64,000 bases of DNA from Rosa chinensis (GCF_002994745.2 NC_037094.1:43041139-43105138); one strand, 5' to 3'. Shown: positions 10,880 through 24,400, numbered from the stretch's first letter. The notes: generated from the sequence alone by a model not told the origin. Program-made: numbers and translations.

Positions 10880-11943
10880 ATGGATTCACAAGGAGGCAGA
10901 GCTAGGGATCGAGGTAGACCCAGAGGCAGGGGTAAAGCTCGAGGTAGGGGCAGGATTCCTCCTCATGTTGAGGAGTTGTTTGAGAATGATGTCGAGGCAT
11001 CGAATGTTGAGCTGCCTGTTCCACCTGTTGTTGGTGTTATGGATCCCATTCGTTTGTCGAAGTTGGCAAAGGAGATTTCGAGGCTGGGAGGAGTCTCATT
11101 CTAGGGAGGTACGGATCACATGTTGGCAGATCAATAGATCGAGAACATGAAGACCTACTTCTAGATGGTCGTCTGCGACGACATTGAGAAGAGAAGATTG
11201 CAGCGTTTATGCTCCAAGGCGATGTACGGGTATGGTGGAGCGGCGCGCAGAGAGTTATGGATGTGTCCACTATGACCTGGGATGGTTTTGTGAAACTGTT
11301 CAGGAAGAAGTACTTTCCGCCTTCAGTGAGGGAGCATTTGGAAATGGAATTCATCTCGTTAGTCCAATGGACTAAGAGTGTGAGGGAGTATGAGGCTGAG
11401 TTCTCAAGGTTGTATCAGTTTGTCAGACAAATGGATGCTGAGAGTCTGGCTATGAAGTTTCAGTAGCTATTGAACGCTTCGATCCTGCGCAATGTCGCTG
11501 TTCTGGAACTAAAGACGGTGGAGCTCATTTTCGCTAAGGCTATGGCCATTGAGCAAGAGAACCTGACTTTCCAGGAATAAGAATCGGCTGAGAGGGACTC
11601 CCAAAGGAAGGGAAAGGCAACTGCTGAGAGCAGTGAGGGAAATGACAATCAGGGTGGGTCTTGGAAGAGGTAGAGGACTCATCAGCAGGAGCCAGGTAGA
11701 GTGGTAGTTGCACCTTCTGGGGTTGCACCTGTCGAGCAGGTGGCACCCTTAACATGTTATAACTGCAAGGAAGTGGGCCATATGGCAAGTCAGTGTTTGA
11801 AGCCGAGACCTAGGACATGTTATAATTGCGGGCAGGTAGGGCATGTGGCCAATGAGTGTACCCGGCCTCAGGGTATGAGACAGAGGAATCAGCAGAGGCA
11901 ACAACCTCAGGGACATGCGAGGGTGTTCGCTGTTGGTCAGTAG
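10880..11943 (+). pseudogene. Gypsy gag polyprotein, decayed; no pol
   Basis: Begins at ATG 10880 with an Arg/Gly-rich N-terminus. The gag core starts in a second frame (11209 on): RVWWSGAQRVMD, TWDGFVKLFRKKYFP, EFISLVQWTKSVREYEAEFSRL. Two CCHC zinc knuckles follow, CYNCKEVGHMASQC and CYNCGQVGHVANEC. A frameshift lies near 11190-11205, and in-frame stops include those at 11102-11104, 11464-11466, 11578-11580 and near 11671. Several look like CAG/CAA to TAG/TAA changes, as expected from deamination of methylated C. No protease, reverse transcriptase or integrase lies between here and the 3' LTR, so the element had gag only. Confidence 0.85.
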
Positions 11944-13631
11944 AATGCAAGGGTGCAAGGTACCTTATCTGCTTGGAATTATCTTGTGTAGATGAAGTGT
12001 GATTTTAGCATGTCTTATCTCTTTGTGATTGTGTGCTGATGGGTTTTGCCTGATGTCTAAAGTTAGACCATTGTGTGTGGCGTCCTTTTGTGGAGTGATT
12101 ATTGAGCATTGTGTATTGTGTGTTGCATATTTCACTTTCGTGGTAGTTGAAATTCTTTGCAACCCTCTCTGTGTGTGCGATATCATGTGATGATTTATGT
12201 GTGTGTTATTCTGTAGTGCCCTAGAAATTCGTTATTATTTTCTGAGGATTTTCCGGAATTTAATTAATGATTATTGGACGATTTCGTGGCTCGTGGATGG
12301 AGCGGAAGCGTTTCGGACGAATTGTTATTCGAAAAGTATGGTTTTAGGGGGGGGGTGCGAAGGTTGACTTTTTATACGTTTGGATTCTCCACAAACTTCC
12401 TTCACAAAAGTCGTAGAGAGCATCGATACGAGTTCGTGGATATGCGAAACACGAAAATCGGAGTTCGTATGAAAAAGTTATGAACTTTTGAAAATTTGGA
12501 AAGTACTATATATAGGGGTTTCCGTTTTCGGAAATTTCCATTTTTATTTTTGGAAGTTTCCAAAACCGGAAAGTCAGAAATTCTCCGTTCTCTCTCCTCA
12601 CCCGCGACTGACCCGACCTGGACCGGCAATTCCGACCCTACCGGCGTTCCTTTTTCCGGCGACCTCTACTGGTGAAACCTGCACAGATATCTTTGCCTCC
12701 ACCTTGCGGTCCTCTCTACAGCGGCCTCTAGTGACGATTCTCACCCACGGCGGCGCTGCAAGGCGGTGATTTTGAGTGCAGTCAGACCCGATCAGAATTC
12801 GCAGCTCACGCGACTGCATGGCTTCAAGCTTCCTGTTTTGGGTTCGTGGGAGCTTCCTCAAGCAATCCATGGTGTTTGTTTTGATCGATTCACGTTGGAA
12901 TCGGATTAACTCAAGGTGAACCGTTCTCGGCGGCTTGTGGAGGCGATAGGCAGCGATCTAGGCCGAGTTGGCTTGAACCCCAGGTATTAAAATTGATCTA
13001 TTTGGTGTTCTTGACATTTTGGACGGTTGGATTAATCTAGTTTTGAGTTTTGGCCGATGGTGATTGTGGTGGTTGTACCACAGACTGTGGCGGCGTTCTG
13101 GCAGTCTTCCGCCATATAATGGATAGTTTCTGGTTTTATATATCATCTACTCGTCGATACAAGCGTTTCGATATATAATACGTAATTTTTGGAGATCGTA
13201 TGAATATGTTGTGATTTTTACGGTTTCGGACTGTTCGATGATTCGATCTGTGAGGATTTGAGCATCTGATCGACTTGTGATTTTGACATATCGATCGTAG
13301 AAGTATTCCAGAGACATTGGGTGGTCTTGGATGTGGTTTCGCCTCGATTGGCGTCACTTTGGGGATTTTAGTTCAAAATAGGGGTTTCGGATTTAAATCG
13401 TTTGTGAACTGTTACTAAGTTGAGACCGTATGTGATTAGGTACTTGACGAAGTATTCTTGGACAGTTATTTTGTGGTTTGGCTACTTTGTTCTATATTGA
13501 AGACGCAGCGGGAATTTCGAGGTGAGTAAATCTCACGATATTCGTTATGAGCCTAATTACCATATTGTCTTGGAGTTATGGAGTTAACTATGACTATAGT
13601 TGGTATTAATGGCATTCCTGAGTGGATGACT

Positions 13632-13633
<2 letters not shown>

Positions 13634-13728
<95 letters not shown>

Positions 13729-13865
13729 AAAAGTGAGGGGTATAATAGTCATTTTAGGACCTGTTGTGTGAGAATTATAAAGAATAAGGACTAAACTGTT
13801 TAATTTAAAAAATTTGGACTAAACTGTTTTTCATGCAAAAATATGAGGAGTAACAAGTATTTAAT

Positions 13866-13902
<37 letters not shown>

Positions 13903-13911
13903 ACAAAGCCA

Positions 13912-13957
<46 letters not shown>

Positions 13958-13972
13958 TGGCTTTGTTGTGAT
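13634..13972. repeat. Composite (TA)n-(GA)n insertion with palindrome
   Basis: A TA tract (about 13635-13674) and a GA tract (about 13680-13723) are followed by about 140 bp that includes AAGGACTAAACTGTTTAATT. Two further TA tracts then flank a 20-bp inverted copy of the LTR sequence (ACAACAAAGCCACCAATATA, inverted near 13900, direct near 13951). The sister LTR at 8890 has only a short GT/TA tract here. Confidence 0.8.
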
Positions 13973-14125
13973 GTGAACAATATTTGACATGAGTTCATTA
14001 TTGCTCGAAAATGGTGAAATTGTGTATTGAGTTGTGATTGTAGAATATCATGTGTTGAGATACCATGGGTCTAATATGACCATCTTGATTGAGATTTAAG
14101 ATATGGTAAAACTTGTGTAGGGATA

Positions 14126-14475
14126 TCTGTGTTATGAATCGATGACATCAGCGTGATGAATCTTTGTGATGATTGTCATGTAAAGATTGTGTAGGAATGT
14201 GTGGGTGATAAATCGATGCAATCTGTGTGATGATCGCTATCTATGTGATGACCGTCGAAACCTGTGTGATGTTCGCTATCTGTGTGAGGACCGGCGAATT
14301 CTGTGTGATGACTGGCGAAATCTGTGTGATAATCAGTTTGATGATCGCTATCTGTATGATGACTGGCGAAATCTGTGTGAAAATCAGTTGGATGATCGCT
14401 ATCTATGTGATGATCGGTGAATCTGTGTGATGATCAGTAGGATGATGATTATTTGTGTGATGATCAGTGTGATGA
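14126..14475 (+). repeat. LTR minisatellite, second copy
   Basis: The counterpart of 9098-9500, with the same TGTGTGATGA-based degenerate units but a different order and copy number. Confidence 0.85.
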
Positions 14476-14642
14476 CTGCTCTGTAGAGGAGTTGAATTGT
14501 TATTAATTTAACAACGATCGAGAGGACTGCAGTGATGGTCGGAGCTACCTATAGATGTCAGAGTGTGGGTTTATGATGATTTCTATGACTTGAATTGCTT
14601 GTCTTAATGTGACATCCTGAACTAAACGATACGCATGGGTTA

Positions 14643-16447
14643 TGATACGGCTAAAATAGCCTCACAATGTAACCCTGCAAAATGTAGTTGTTAGTATAGG
14701 ATAAGCAGGGATCGTTCAGTCCGGGGATTGTAGGGTACACATAAACAAAAATGTCAATTTAAATTAGTAATTAATAAAACAAGTATTAACAAGTATTTAT
14801 CTACAAATTTACACAAGAAACAACCATAAAAAGGGGGGATTCAACTTTTTGTTTCTAAGTTCCTATGAAATAAAACAAAAAGATAAATATATACATGTGA
14901 TCGACTTCTTCACACTCAAATAAGAATTTCCAAACCATATCAACATGCAATGAATGATTTCAATCTAAACAACCTAAAATCGTGCCAACACTAAATATCA
15001 GAAATGAATTCGAAGTACAAGTCTGAAGAGATCGAGTACCACTTTAATTCTTCTTTAATCTCCTAAGTTAGAAAAAGTCCATAACTTAAAATATTTCGTA
15101 TAAAACATCACGTTAATACTGAAGAGCATTCGTTAACATTAAATATGAATCAATAAGTGCAGTTAGAATTCTGAATTCAAACATGTATGCATCCATAAGA
15201 AGTTACAAACGCACAAACATGTAGCATATAATCTCGACCATTGTACATAGCCTTTACCACTTCAATTTATGTCCCAAAACAATTAGGTGAATTAGAACAC
15301 AAATTTGGCTTTATTAACCTGCAGATTAACATAGTTATTCAACCAAAATCATATGCTTAAAGATATAAAGGATGACACAAAATCAGATTGTAAAGATATC
15401 ATAAACAAATCAAGAACATAAAGAAACAAATCTGAAAATTACTAACATAAACTCATTCTTAACAAAAATCCAATTCCAATGATAAAGTTCATAAACGAAA
15501 TCTGAAATTCGATACTAAAGAGTACGAAAACAGAAATAAGGGCCATGGATTACACTTTTTGATCTTCAAGGAAGCTTGGAGAACGTCAAGAGAATACAAG
15601 GCTTGGCCTTTAAGAACACGAACAGCCTTGGAGAAGTCCTAAAGCTCTTCACGATAAGAGGCTTTTTCTGAATATTAGGAGAGGGTTTTGGAGAGAAGAG
15701 AGCTAAGCTAATGAACTGAATTTTGTATGAAGAAGTGATGATTTTGGAGTAGAGAATGACTGCTATTTATAGTGGAATTCTCATCTCTTGTGATGCAATC
15801 ATGGCCAATCATCTTGAGGTGATTTCTCCTCCAAATTTGCTTGATTTTCTCATGACAAAGTCTTGATTTTTCTGATCTCTTTTCCCCTTAATGACTCATT
15901 GTATATTCCTTGAATAGTGACCAGATACATCCCTTATTCATCTCCTTTAAATTGCACTAATATCTTCTTCTAATTGTGCACATAATGAACTCCTACAATC
16001 AAGAAAAATCAGAATTTAATTAGTGTTATAATCAATAGGAAATAAGATAATTAAGATAATTAGAATAAATATTGAATATAACACTCCATTTTATCTCCTT
16101 GAATTCTTCCTGATTTATGCAAGTTTTCTTTTCTTTTAAGTTATCCTTGATTTCATCAGTCAAGAGTTCTTAATGTGATGGACTCCTAAATTCTCTCTTT
16201 AAAACAAGAAAATCAGAAATAGGAAAGTTCAAATGAAGAAAGTTTCCCTAAAACAAAATAGGAAATATTTCCTATTATGAAAAAGGAAAGTTTCTAAAAT
16301 GACTTGTCCTTAATTTACGCTCATTTCTGCTCTTTTTCGCCTCTTTTCTCCATTTCCGACCTTGAAGTACCTAAAAACAGAAACTAAATAACTTAGCCAA
16401 ATGAGAGAAAATACATATTAAAAACGTCACACTTTGTGCTCCTATCA
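14643..16447 (-). mobile_element. Solo LTR, Athila-like family, nested in the gypsy LTR
   Basis: On the minus strand it begins TGATAGGAGCACAAAGTGTG and ends GGCCGTATCA. The Athila-like LTR at 39159 has a related start (TGATAGGAGCATTTTAATGC) and end (GCGTATCA). It is flanked by GGTTA (14638-14642) and GATTA (16448-16452), a 5-bp duplication with one change. The host LTR sequence resumes exactly where the sister LTRs continue (TTATGAACTG against CTATGAATTG). A TATA box (TATAAATA, minus, about 15763-15772) remains. No internal region is present, so this is a solo LTR left by recombination. Confidence 0.88.
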
Positions 16448-16903
16448 GATTATTATGAACTGTTTTGCCTGTTTTGAATTGTGATTGCCTTGTTTACTTC
16501 TTGATTTTATTGATTTATAGTTTGATTGATCTTGAAGGCCATAGTGGTGACGATTGTGCGCTGTGTGAGGATAGGAAGGTGATTCAATGTTTTCACCTTT
16601 GATGTCATTTTGATGACAAAGGCTTCCGGTGGGAAGGAAATGAGTGTGATCTTTGTGACTCACTGTTGTGCGTCAAAGGATTTTCAAACTTACTTGAGGA
16701 GGTTTTGTTTGACTGGAATTTGTGTAATTGGATGATAGGTTGAGAATCTGAGCATGTGGTTTTAGTCACGTGTTGACCTACGTAAGCATGTTATGGAAGA
16801 TTATGAAACAGATGGTTGTAGTTGTGAGTTATGTTTGAGGTGACTTAAGAATGTGTTTCTGCTTTGTGGTTTTGAGTTTACTCATACGGGCTTGCAAAAG
16901 CTT

Positions 16904-16930
16904 ACCGGGTTTGTTGTGTGGCAACCCGGT
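16904..16930 (+). promoter_or_regulatory. Conserved LTR hairpin, second copy
   Basis: The ACCGGGTT/AACCCGGT stem is identical to that at 10127-10153. Confidence 0.6.
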
Positions 16931-17304
16931 GCACCATTCAAACAGTGTAGGGGTTAATCCTGCAGGTCAGGATAATCGTGGCTGATGCTGAGGTAGCGCC
17001 ATTTGAGCTTTACGGTAGGAAGCCATTTTTGTAACTTTACTGTTATAAAGACTTCCGCTTGTAGTGAGCTCTGAGGAGCATTTACTTTTTATTTTGTTGT
17101 TGACAATTTAATTTGTAAGCTTGTGTAATATATAACTCTGTGGAGCGAGTGTATATTAACTTTGAGGGTTCAGGGCATCAGTATGTAATTGGTTTAAAGG
17201 GAAAAGTTTTCAGGTATTATGTATTGATGGCTGAACGATCACGCATGTATAATTATGGGATTATATATCGATTTTTATTTGTGTTAAAAATCTGGGGCGT
17301 GACA

Positions 17305-18426
17305 TGATCGATGCCAGACCTTATCTTAAATGTGTTTTGGGACAACAATACATCATGGAATGTGATGCATACTTCTTTTCTATTGTGGTAGAAATTGCTG
17401 TGAGGTTGGCCTATGGAAAAACTTTGTGTTGTTTTTGTGAAAGGTTGACTGTGAAGGAACTATGTGTTGATGTTTGCTGTGTTGATGTTTGAATTGAAGT
17501 GATGTTGTCATTTTCAATTCTAGGAAATGTCAGTGTGGCTTTATCAATGTGTTGATGCAGATACGGTTTGAGGACAGGATTCTGAATTCTTGTGTAGTCT
17601 GTGTGCAGTCCTATTGTTAGCAAAATTGTTGTGATGTTGTGTACAGAAATGAGATTTATGAAATGCTTGTTTTACCACCAAGTGGAGTGGTAGATTGTGC
17701 TAGTGTGGCGATATGGGGTATTGTACCTGTAGTTATGGTTTGATCTAGGCTTGTTTTACTTCAAGGATTTAAGACTGTTCTATAATCTACAAGGAATCAC
17801 TCAAAGTGCGAGTGCAACCGATGTTGGTGGTTGAATTTCATTCTGTATGGTTGACTAGCTCAGTGTGGTGCGTGGTAGCTAGCTATTAGGCCATTTTGAG
17901 TTTGGAAACCAATAGTCATGAAATCTAGACCGTTAGTATTAATTAAAGATTAGATCCAATGGTAATAAAGTGTGTATATGGTATAACGGTAATAAAAAAT
18001 TTCTAAAAAATTGTGAAAATTTTTCTATAAATACTTATCTTCTTTTTTACCTCTCACACCCAAAAAGTTTGCCTAACCAAAAAAAAAAAAAAAATTCTTC
18101 CGTTCCAACTCATATTCACCTAAAATGTTTGATGATTTTGTTGGTTGCATTTCCAAAATATTATCACTACTATTTATTTACAACATATATTTCTCATTTA
18201 CACTAAATAAATTAATAGAATATTTAATGAACAGTTACTGACCCAATAACCCAGACACAACATGTAGAAACAGATATCCGGTGGCAGTGAATAGTGTACT
18301 AACCTAGTGATCCTGACCTATTGACCCAACGGGTGAATTGCTCTTCTAGTCAGCCAAATGGGCAGCCGAAATACAAAGAATATTAGAAGATTTAACAAAT
18401 TAATTACTTGGATTCCCTTGTAAGAA
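17305..18426. other. Intergenic stretch, no gene seen
   Basis: Flanks the gypsy 3' LTR. The first ~200 bases weakly resemble the spacer just upstream of 12212, so they may be relics of a related element. There is an A tract at 18080-18094. The 3' end of the NLR transcript probably extends into the right part. Confidence 0.4.
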
Positions 18427-21158
18427 TTATAAATTCATATCGAAGTCGTCCAAATCCTCAATCCTTGCTGCATCCGACTCCATTAGCCGTTTCAGCTGTG
18501 ATGCACAAATCAAATAGATGGACTAATTAATTACAGAGAGAAATACTTTCAGACCAAAAATAAATAAATAAATAATAGCAGGCAATGCATGTCTCAAGGA
18601 ACATCTAAATGCAATGAGGCCTCATGAGAACAAATCTTACAAGACTCTAAATTCAACAAAAATTGGAACACAAATAAACAATTGTTCCAAGCTTCCAGCA
18701 GCCAAGTCCAAAATAGTCATAACACAACACAAGATAAACTTCTGAAGAAAGAAACATCGCAGAGAAGAATAACGTAGAGTAAAAGTAAAATACGATTCAA
18801 TGATTGAAGTGCAAGCAAGCTTGGTCCAGGAAGAAGGAAACAAAATTCACACGCAGAATAAAATCAACCTCTTGAGGAATTTCCTGCGTATCATCCGGCT
18901 TCGACTGCATCTCCAAAACGGTCCCCAAAACTGTAAGAGTTGCAAAAACTCTTCTCGTCCGTGCTATTATCTGGGACCTGGTTTTAAAACAAATCAATCA
19001 AACATCTACACAGAGACATTGTTCTGTCTTTACCGGATTGAGTTTAAACTTTAAAGCCCTCAGTAAATGGACGTTGGAGGTAATGATTAAACAGTACGGA
19101 AAAATTAATGTTTATGACCATTAATAGTCCAAAATCCTAGCAGAAGAAAATAGGTCACAAGAGTAATATAGGGAAAGACAAGGAAACAAAATCCACACCT
19201 AATTTGGTTCATAGCAGAACTGGATTAACTTACTCTCTAAGGTTATCACTGGAAGAAGTACTACACTCCCTCATCTTCATTTTTTCCTGCAGCAGCTTTT
19301 CGACATTGTTCTTCTCCCTATAAAGTTTATAGAACTGTTGTAATAGAACAAAGTCTTCACTTCTATCTATGGTTGCGTTTGCACTTCTCCTCTGTGATAG
19401 CGCTTGCTGAAAATTTTGTTCAAAGGAACCAAATAGTACAAGTTATATCCAAACTGAATTACAGAAATCCAACAATAATTGAATTACAAACATAATGGTC
19501 AAATTGTCAAAAGCAGCTGTAGTTTTTCTAAAGATACTTCTACCTAAGTAAACACCAACATCTTTTTAGAAGAAAGAAGCCTTTCTATTAATAAAACAAG
19601 CAGTACGTCAATATGAACAATACATCAACAACAGTCGCAATACAGTCAAACTAACTAACAAGTGTCTTCCTGCTGCCTAATAATGTAGCAGTAAAAGAAA
19701 TAGCCTGAACTCAGATGACGCCCAAATTCAAAATATATTTATAAACAAAATGAAGATGAATCAGTATGAATCATCAAAATCATGAATTCTGACTCATAAT
19801 TATTTCATTTATAATGGATTATGTACCCAAACACATGTGCTTCCACATATATTGTCAGAAAGAAAACAATTCAAGATTTCGTTCAAACGCTGGTCAACAT
19901 GTTTACACATGGCTGCATAAAAGATGTCCCACATATTGATCCATTATGAGTGGAATTACATAACAGATCCAAATGATAATACCTGCAGAAGCTAAAAAAA
20001 AAAAAAAAAAAAAAAATACCTGCAGAAGCTCATATTTACATGCAAAACATGTTATTGTATGCATGCAAAACATGTCATTGTATGCAAAATGTAAGAATCC
20101 AGAGTGATTGAAGTATCTTCACCTATGAAATATGAAAGATATACCTTAATGACACAAATCAGACCAGCCTTAAACTGCAATACTCCGTTTCCTTCACTAT
20201 CACAATCCAGATCTAGAGCCAACGAATAACCCTGCTCACATACTGCAGGTGAACAGGAAAAACTCTAACTAACAAATGAGACTTACAACCAGATAAACTA
20301 TGTATTTCATAAGATTTACAAATATTTCACCAGCAACAACGGAACTTAAGTGATTCATCATGCACAATAAATTTGTTTCCCTTAAATGAACCACAAAAGC
20401 CATCTGCCAACTCTACCTATCTTTTATTTGTTCTTTCTGGAAATTCACAATCGGAAAGAAGATGAATAATAGGAATTCAAAGCATTTGCAAACATATAGA
20501 TAAGCTCTGTGACCTAGTTGTAGAAAAAGCAAGGCTTTCTTTTGGTATAAGGCCATCAGAACTAAATGAGTAACAAACTAGAACAGCAACCAAAATATAT
20601 ATATATATATATAAACATACAAAAAACTCAAAGACTGATTTATTTGAGAAACAAACAATAAACGGCCCATAAACACCACCAAAGTACTTCAGTGAAAATT
20701 AAAAAAGATTTGCATCAAAACTTTGTATGACTTGCAGAAGATATAGTACAGAAAGGTTCAAAAACTGCAATAATTAGTTACCCCCTTGTAAAGCAATTAG
20801 CTAGACAAACTCAACAAATTGAAGAAATAATATACTCAAATAATCAGAACCTCCTTCCCAAATAACCCATTCCAATGGGGAAAAAGATAAACGAGACACT
20901 GAATGACATACAAATTCTAGAGGCAATAAGATTTTCATCTTCGATTTCATCTGCAGCTTCCAAAATTTTATTTATAACCCTGCTAATTGCAAATGAAGAT
21001 CGAACTTTTCCAACAATGCCTGTACCATGCCGCCTGTATGCATCAGTTCCCAGCCTTTCCCGTTTTAGTACTGCATGGACTATACGCTCCCATCGCTCCT
21101 CAACTCGAGATGTTTTTCCAATATCGCAAGTACCACGCTCCTCAATTTGAGACGGTTT
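18427..21158 (-). repeat. Integrated callose synthase unit 2 plus terminal exon
   Basis: Exons 21158-20912, 20242-20145, 19406-19234 and 18977-18869 repeat the exon order, sizes and phases of unit 1 (residues 741-949). A last exon, 18495-18427, adds LKRLMESDAARIEDLDDF and a stop. Introns also align with those of unit 1: for example 19560-19850 and 22010-22300 share phrases and order. The two arose by segmental tandem duplication rather than by retroposition. The first exon of this unit is about 39 bases longer because its N-terminal SQIEER/SRVEER stretch is itself duplicated. Confidence 0.85.
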
Positions 21159-21408
21159 CTGGAAAACACAGTAAGGTATAGCAAATTCCAGCATTGATGT
21201 AGCATTAAAAATATTTAACAAAAATATCTAATCAACCTCTTCGGGAGTTTCCTCCAGCTGCTCCAAAACTGTCTCCAGAATTCTTAGAGTTGCAGAAACT
21301 CTTTTCCTTATACTTGTTTTTCTTTCCAACCTGATTATTGGATAAAGGTAAATAATCAATATGGAATCCAAAGAAGACGTGAAACAATTGCATTCCTTCT
21401 TGTGTCAG

Positions 21409-21472
<64 letters not shown>

Positions 21473-24400
21473 ATTAGTACAATCTGCAAGACAATTATGT
21501 GTTAAGCCTCCTAATATGGAAGGAATTAACTAAGCACTAGAGAAAAATTTATGCATCATGATCATAAAAAAATCCAGAATCCTACCGGCTACTAAAACAC
21601 GTATTTAGGGTCCTATCGTAAACTTAGAACTTACTCCCCCAGATTTGCACAGATAGATCCAGATTCCCTCAACTTCATTTCTTCCTCCCGCAGCTTTTCT
21701 ACATTATTCTTCTCTCTATAAAGTTTATAGAACTTCTGTAAGACAAGAAAATCTTGGCTTCTATCCACAGTTTCACCCCCCCTCCGTGCTTGCTTTTGCT
21801 GGAAATTTTTGTTCAAACGAACTTAATGATACAAGTTATATTTAAACAAATTTGAAACATAGAAATCAAACAATAACTGATTTACAAACATAAATTCATG
21901 CATAAGGCTTAATTGTCAATATATATATATATATATGTATAATAGTGTGTGTGTGTGTGTGTGTGTGTGTGAGCGCGCACGCTATTACAGAAGCGTTGAC
22001 ATGAAGAACATTTTTGGAAAAAAGGAACCCTTTATCAACATAATACGCAGTTGAGCAATGTTGACAAGATGTCCACCTAAATAAAACACAGAAAGTACAT
22101 CATCAAGAGTCTGAAGTATATTTAGTCAAAGTAACTAAATACTGCCTTCCCATCTAGTAAAATAAAAGATAAAGAGATAGCCCTAAAATTGGATGAGACA
22201 GATCCCCAAATTATGATATGTATTTATACAAAATAAAAAATGGATTGTGAGTGATTCTAGCTAAATCATGAACTTGGACTCAAGAGTGTATTCAATAATG
22301 CGTATCACATAACATGATCATCGTACAACATAAGAGTTATGAGAGCATTGGGTGCCACTTGTGCTTTTTATGCACAGCTGCACGAAAAGAAGTCTGATCC
22401 CACAAATTTTTACACTACAAGTGAACTTATTAAAGAGAAACAACAATACGTGCAGAAACAAATGGGTGCATGCAAAAGATTGCAGGGTATGATGCAGTAT
22501 GCAAAATGTAAGAACCAAAAGAAATTAAAAGATAGTTCACCTATCTTGTATGAAACAAATACCTTGAAGCAAGTCATCAATCCAATCTTGAGTTGTAATA
22601 CTCCCCTTTGGTCGCTATTAGAATTCAAATGTGCCAATTTATAACTGTGCTCGCATACTGCAATTGAACAGAAATTTACCATCTTCCATCTCCCACTTAA
22701 CATGCAATCTAATTAAAAGATGAGAGTTGCAACTGTATACTAAATTTATCTTACAAGATTACATATATATTTCACCAGTAACAGCTGAATTTAGATGATT
22801 CTTCAAGAAAAATAATTCTGTGAAGCTAAAAAGAACCAGAAAAGTAGTACCATCAAACAATTCTACCTATCTTCTCTTTCTAGTTTTTTGAAATCAACCT
22901 TTAGAAAGGATCTGAATGGTAGGAATTGATAGCATTTCCATATAAATAGTAACTTTCCATGAAATTCCTCTTTGCTTTATGTGTTATAAGACTCAATTGA
23001 TCCCTTTCAACCCAGATAGGTGATTTGGGAGTGTTCTGTACGTATTAAACTACTTATCGCATGGTTAGAGTTATGTTGAGATATCAATTCTTGTTATTAT
23101 GCTTTCAAAAAAGAAAACTATATTCTTTGTATTCCCCCTCATAATTTAATAACACCGATGTTGATATTGATGATTATATTCTTTTATTGCTCCTCATCAC
23201 ATATTTAAAGTAGGATGTTGTATGTATTTGTCTGTGGTTTGGGGTTGGCCAGGTTTCTCTACAGGCTTTGCCCTCACTTGTAGAAGTATAGTACTAAAAG
23301 GTTCAACTTGCAATAATTTGTTACTCTTGTAAAGAAATTATCATGGAGAGACTCAACTAATGGTGAACTAATGTACTGCAGCTATTAGCTAAGATTATAT
23401 AAATAATGGAGAGAAAGGCAAAGAAGAAGTGAACAACGATAACATACAAATTCTACTGACAATGGGATCATTATGTTGGATTTCATCAGCAACTTTCAGG
23501 ATTTCCTGAACTTCCCAATTAGCAAGCCATGGAGATTGAACGCTTGCATCAATGCCAATACCATGGCTCCCATTTTCAAAAGTTGATTCCTTTCTTTTCC
23601 AACATAATACTGCACCGACTAAACGCTCCCATCGCTCCTCAACTCGAGACCTTTTCTGGAATATAAAGACAGTTAAATACAGCAAAATAAAAGTAAATTG
23701 CTCAACTTATTAAAATCCTAAAGAAGATCTATTCTCCTTAAAGTTTCTATATGGAGATTAGTAAGGAGACTAGATCCTCCATAGTCACTTAAAAAGCTCA
23801 AAGATCTAATCTCCTCATACGAAGATATTGGATTGGTGGTTTTACTGCCTATTGAATTGAAAGGTTGCAACTATTACTCCTTCTCTAGATGTTCCATCTC
23901 TTTCTTGTGCCATAATATTCTAATTCTATTCTAGTTATTTATATCTTCTTTGGCCTTCCAATCATATCTTCTCCATTCTTCCTTTTATAGACCTATATCC
24001 CCTTCTATGAATCTCTTTCAAGTTCTAAATTCTCTCACCTAGTACTATATATTTTACTGCATTTGGATACTGCAGAAATTTAAAAAATAAAAAGAAAAAT
24101 AAAAAAACCATTTAAGTACTTTCAGGTAATAAAACCTGGAGTTTTGTACATACCAACTCTTCGGAAAGGTTGTGTAAACCAGCTTTCACCAAAAACCCAT
24201 TGTTGTTCTCGGATAATGTAGTTGATATGGCCATATCCCGAATGACATCATGCATCCTTACACATCCATCTATTTCACTGTCTAAAAGCAAGTTTGATGC
24301 TTTAAGGTACTTGACCACCGAATGGATTATGGCTCTGGCTTCATTCATGGTGTTGGAATCTCGAAATAAACCATGACTGATCCCATATTTAAGCAAGTCT

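Larger units (their letters stand above)
12212..17304 (+). mobile_element. Ty3/gypsy 3' LTR with nested insertions
   Basis: Starts TGTAGTGCCCTAGAAATTC and ends GGGGCGTGACA. It is interrupted by a 1.8-kb solo LTR (14643-16447) and by a simple-repeat/palindrome insertion (about 13634-13955). Without these it is about 3 kb, like the copy at 51717. With the 5' LTR and a 1.7-kb internal region it forms a terminal-repeat element carrying only gag. I see no clear polypurine tract before 12212. Confidence 0.85.

Noticed and set aside
18427..23655. Reading the downstream exons as a separate callose synthase gene
   Set aside because: They lack any catalytic or membrane region, have no start codon at the expected place, are duplicated in tandem and join the NB-ARC exon in phase. 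A fusion explains them better, though transcripts are needed.
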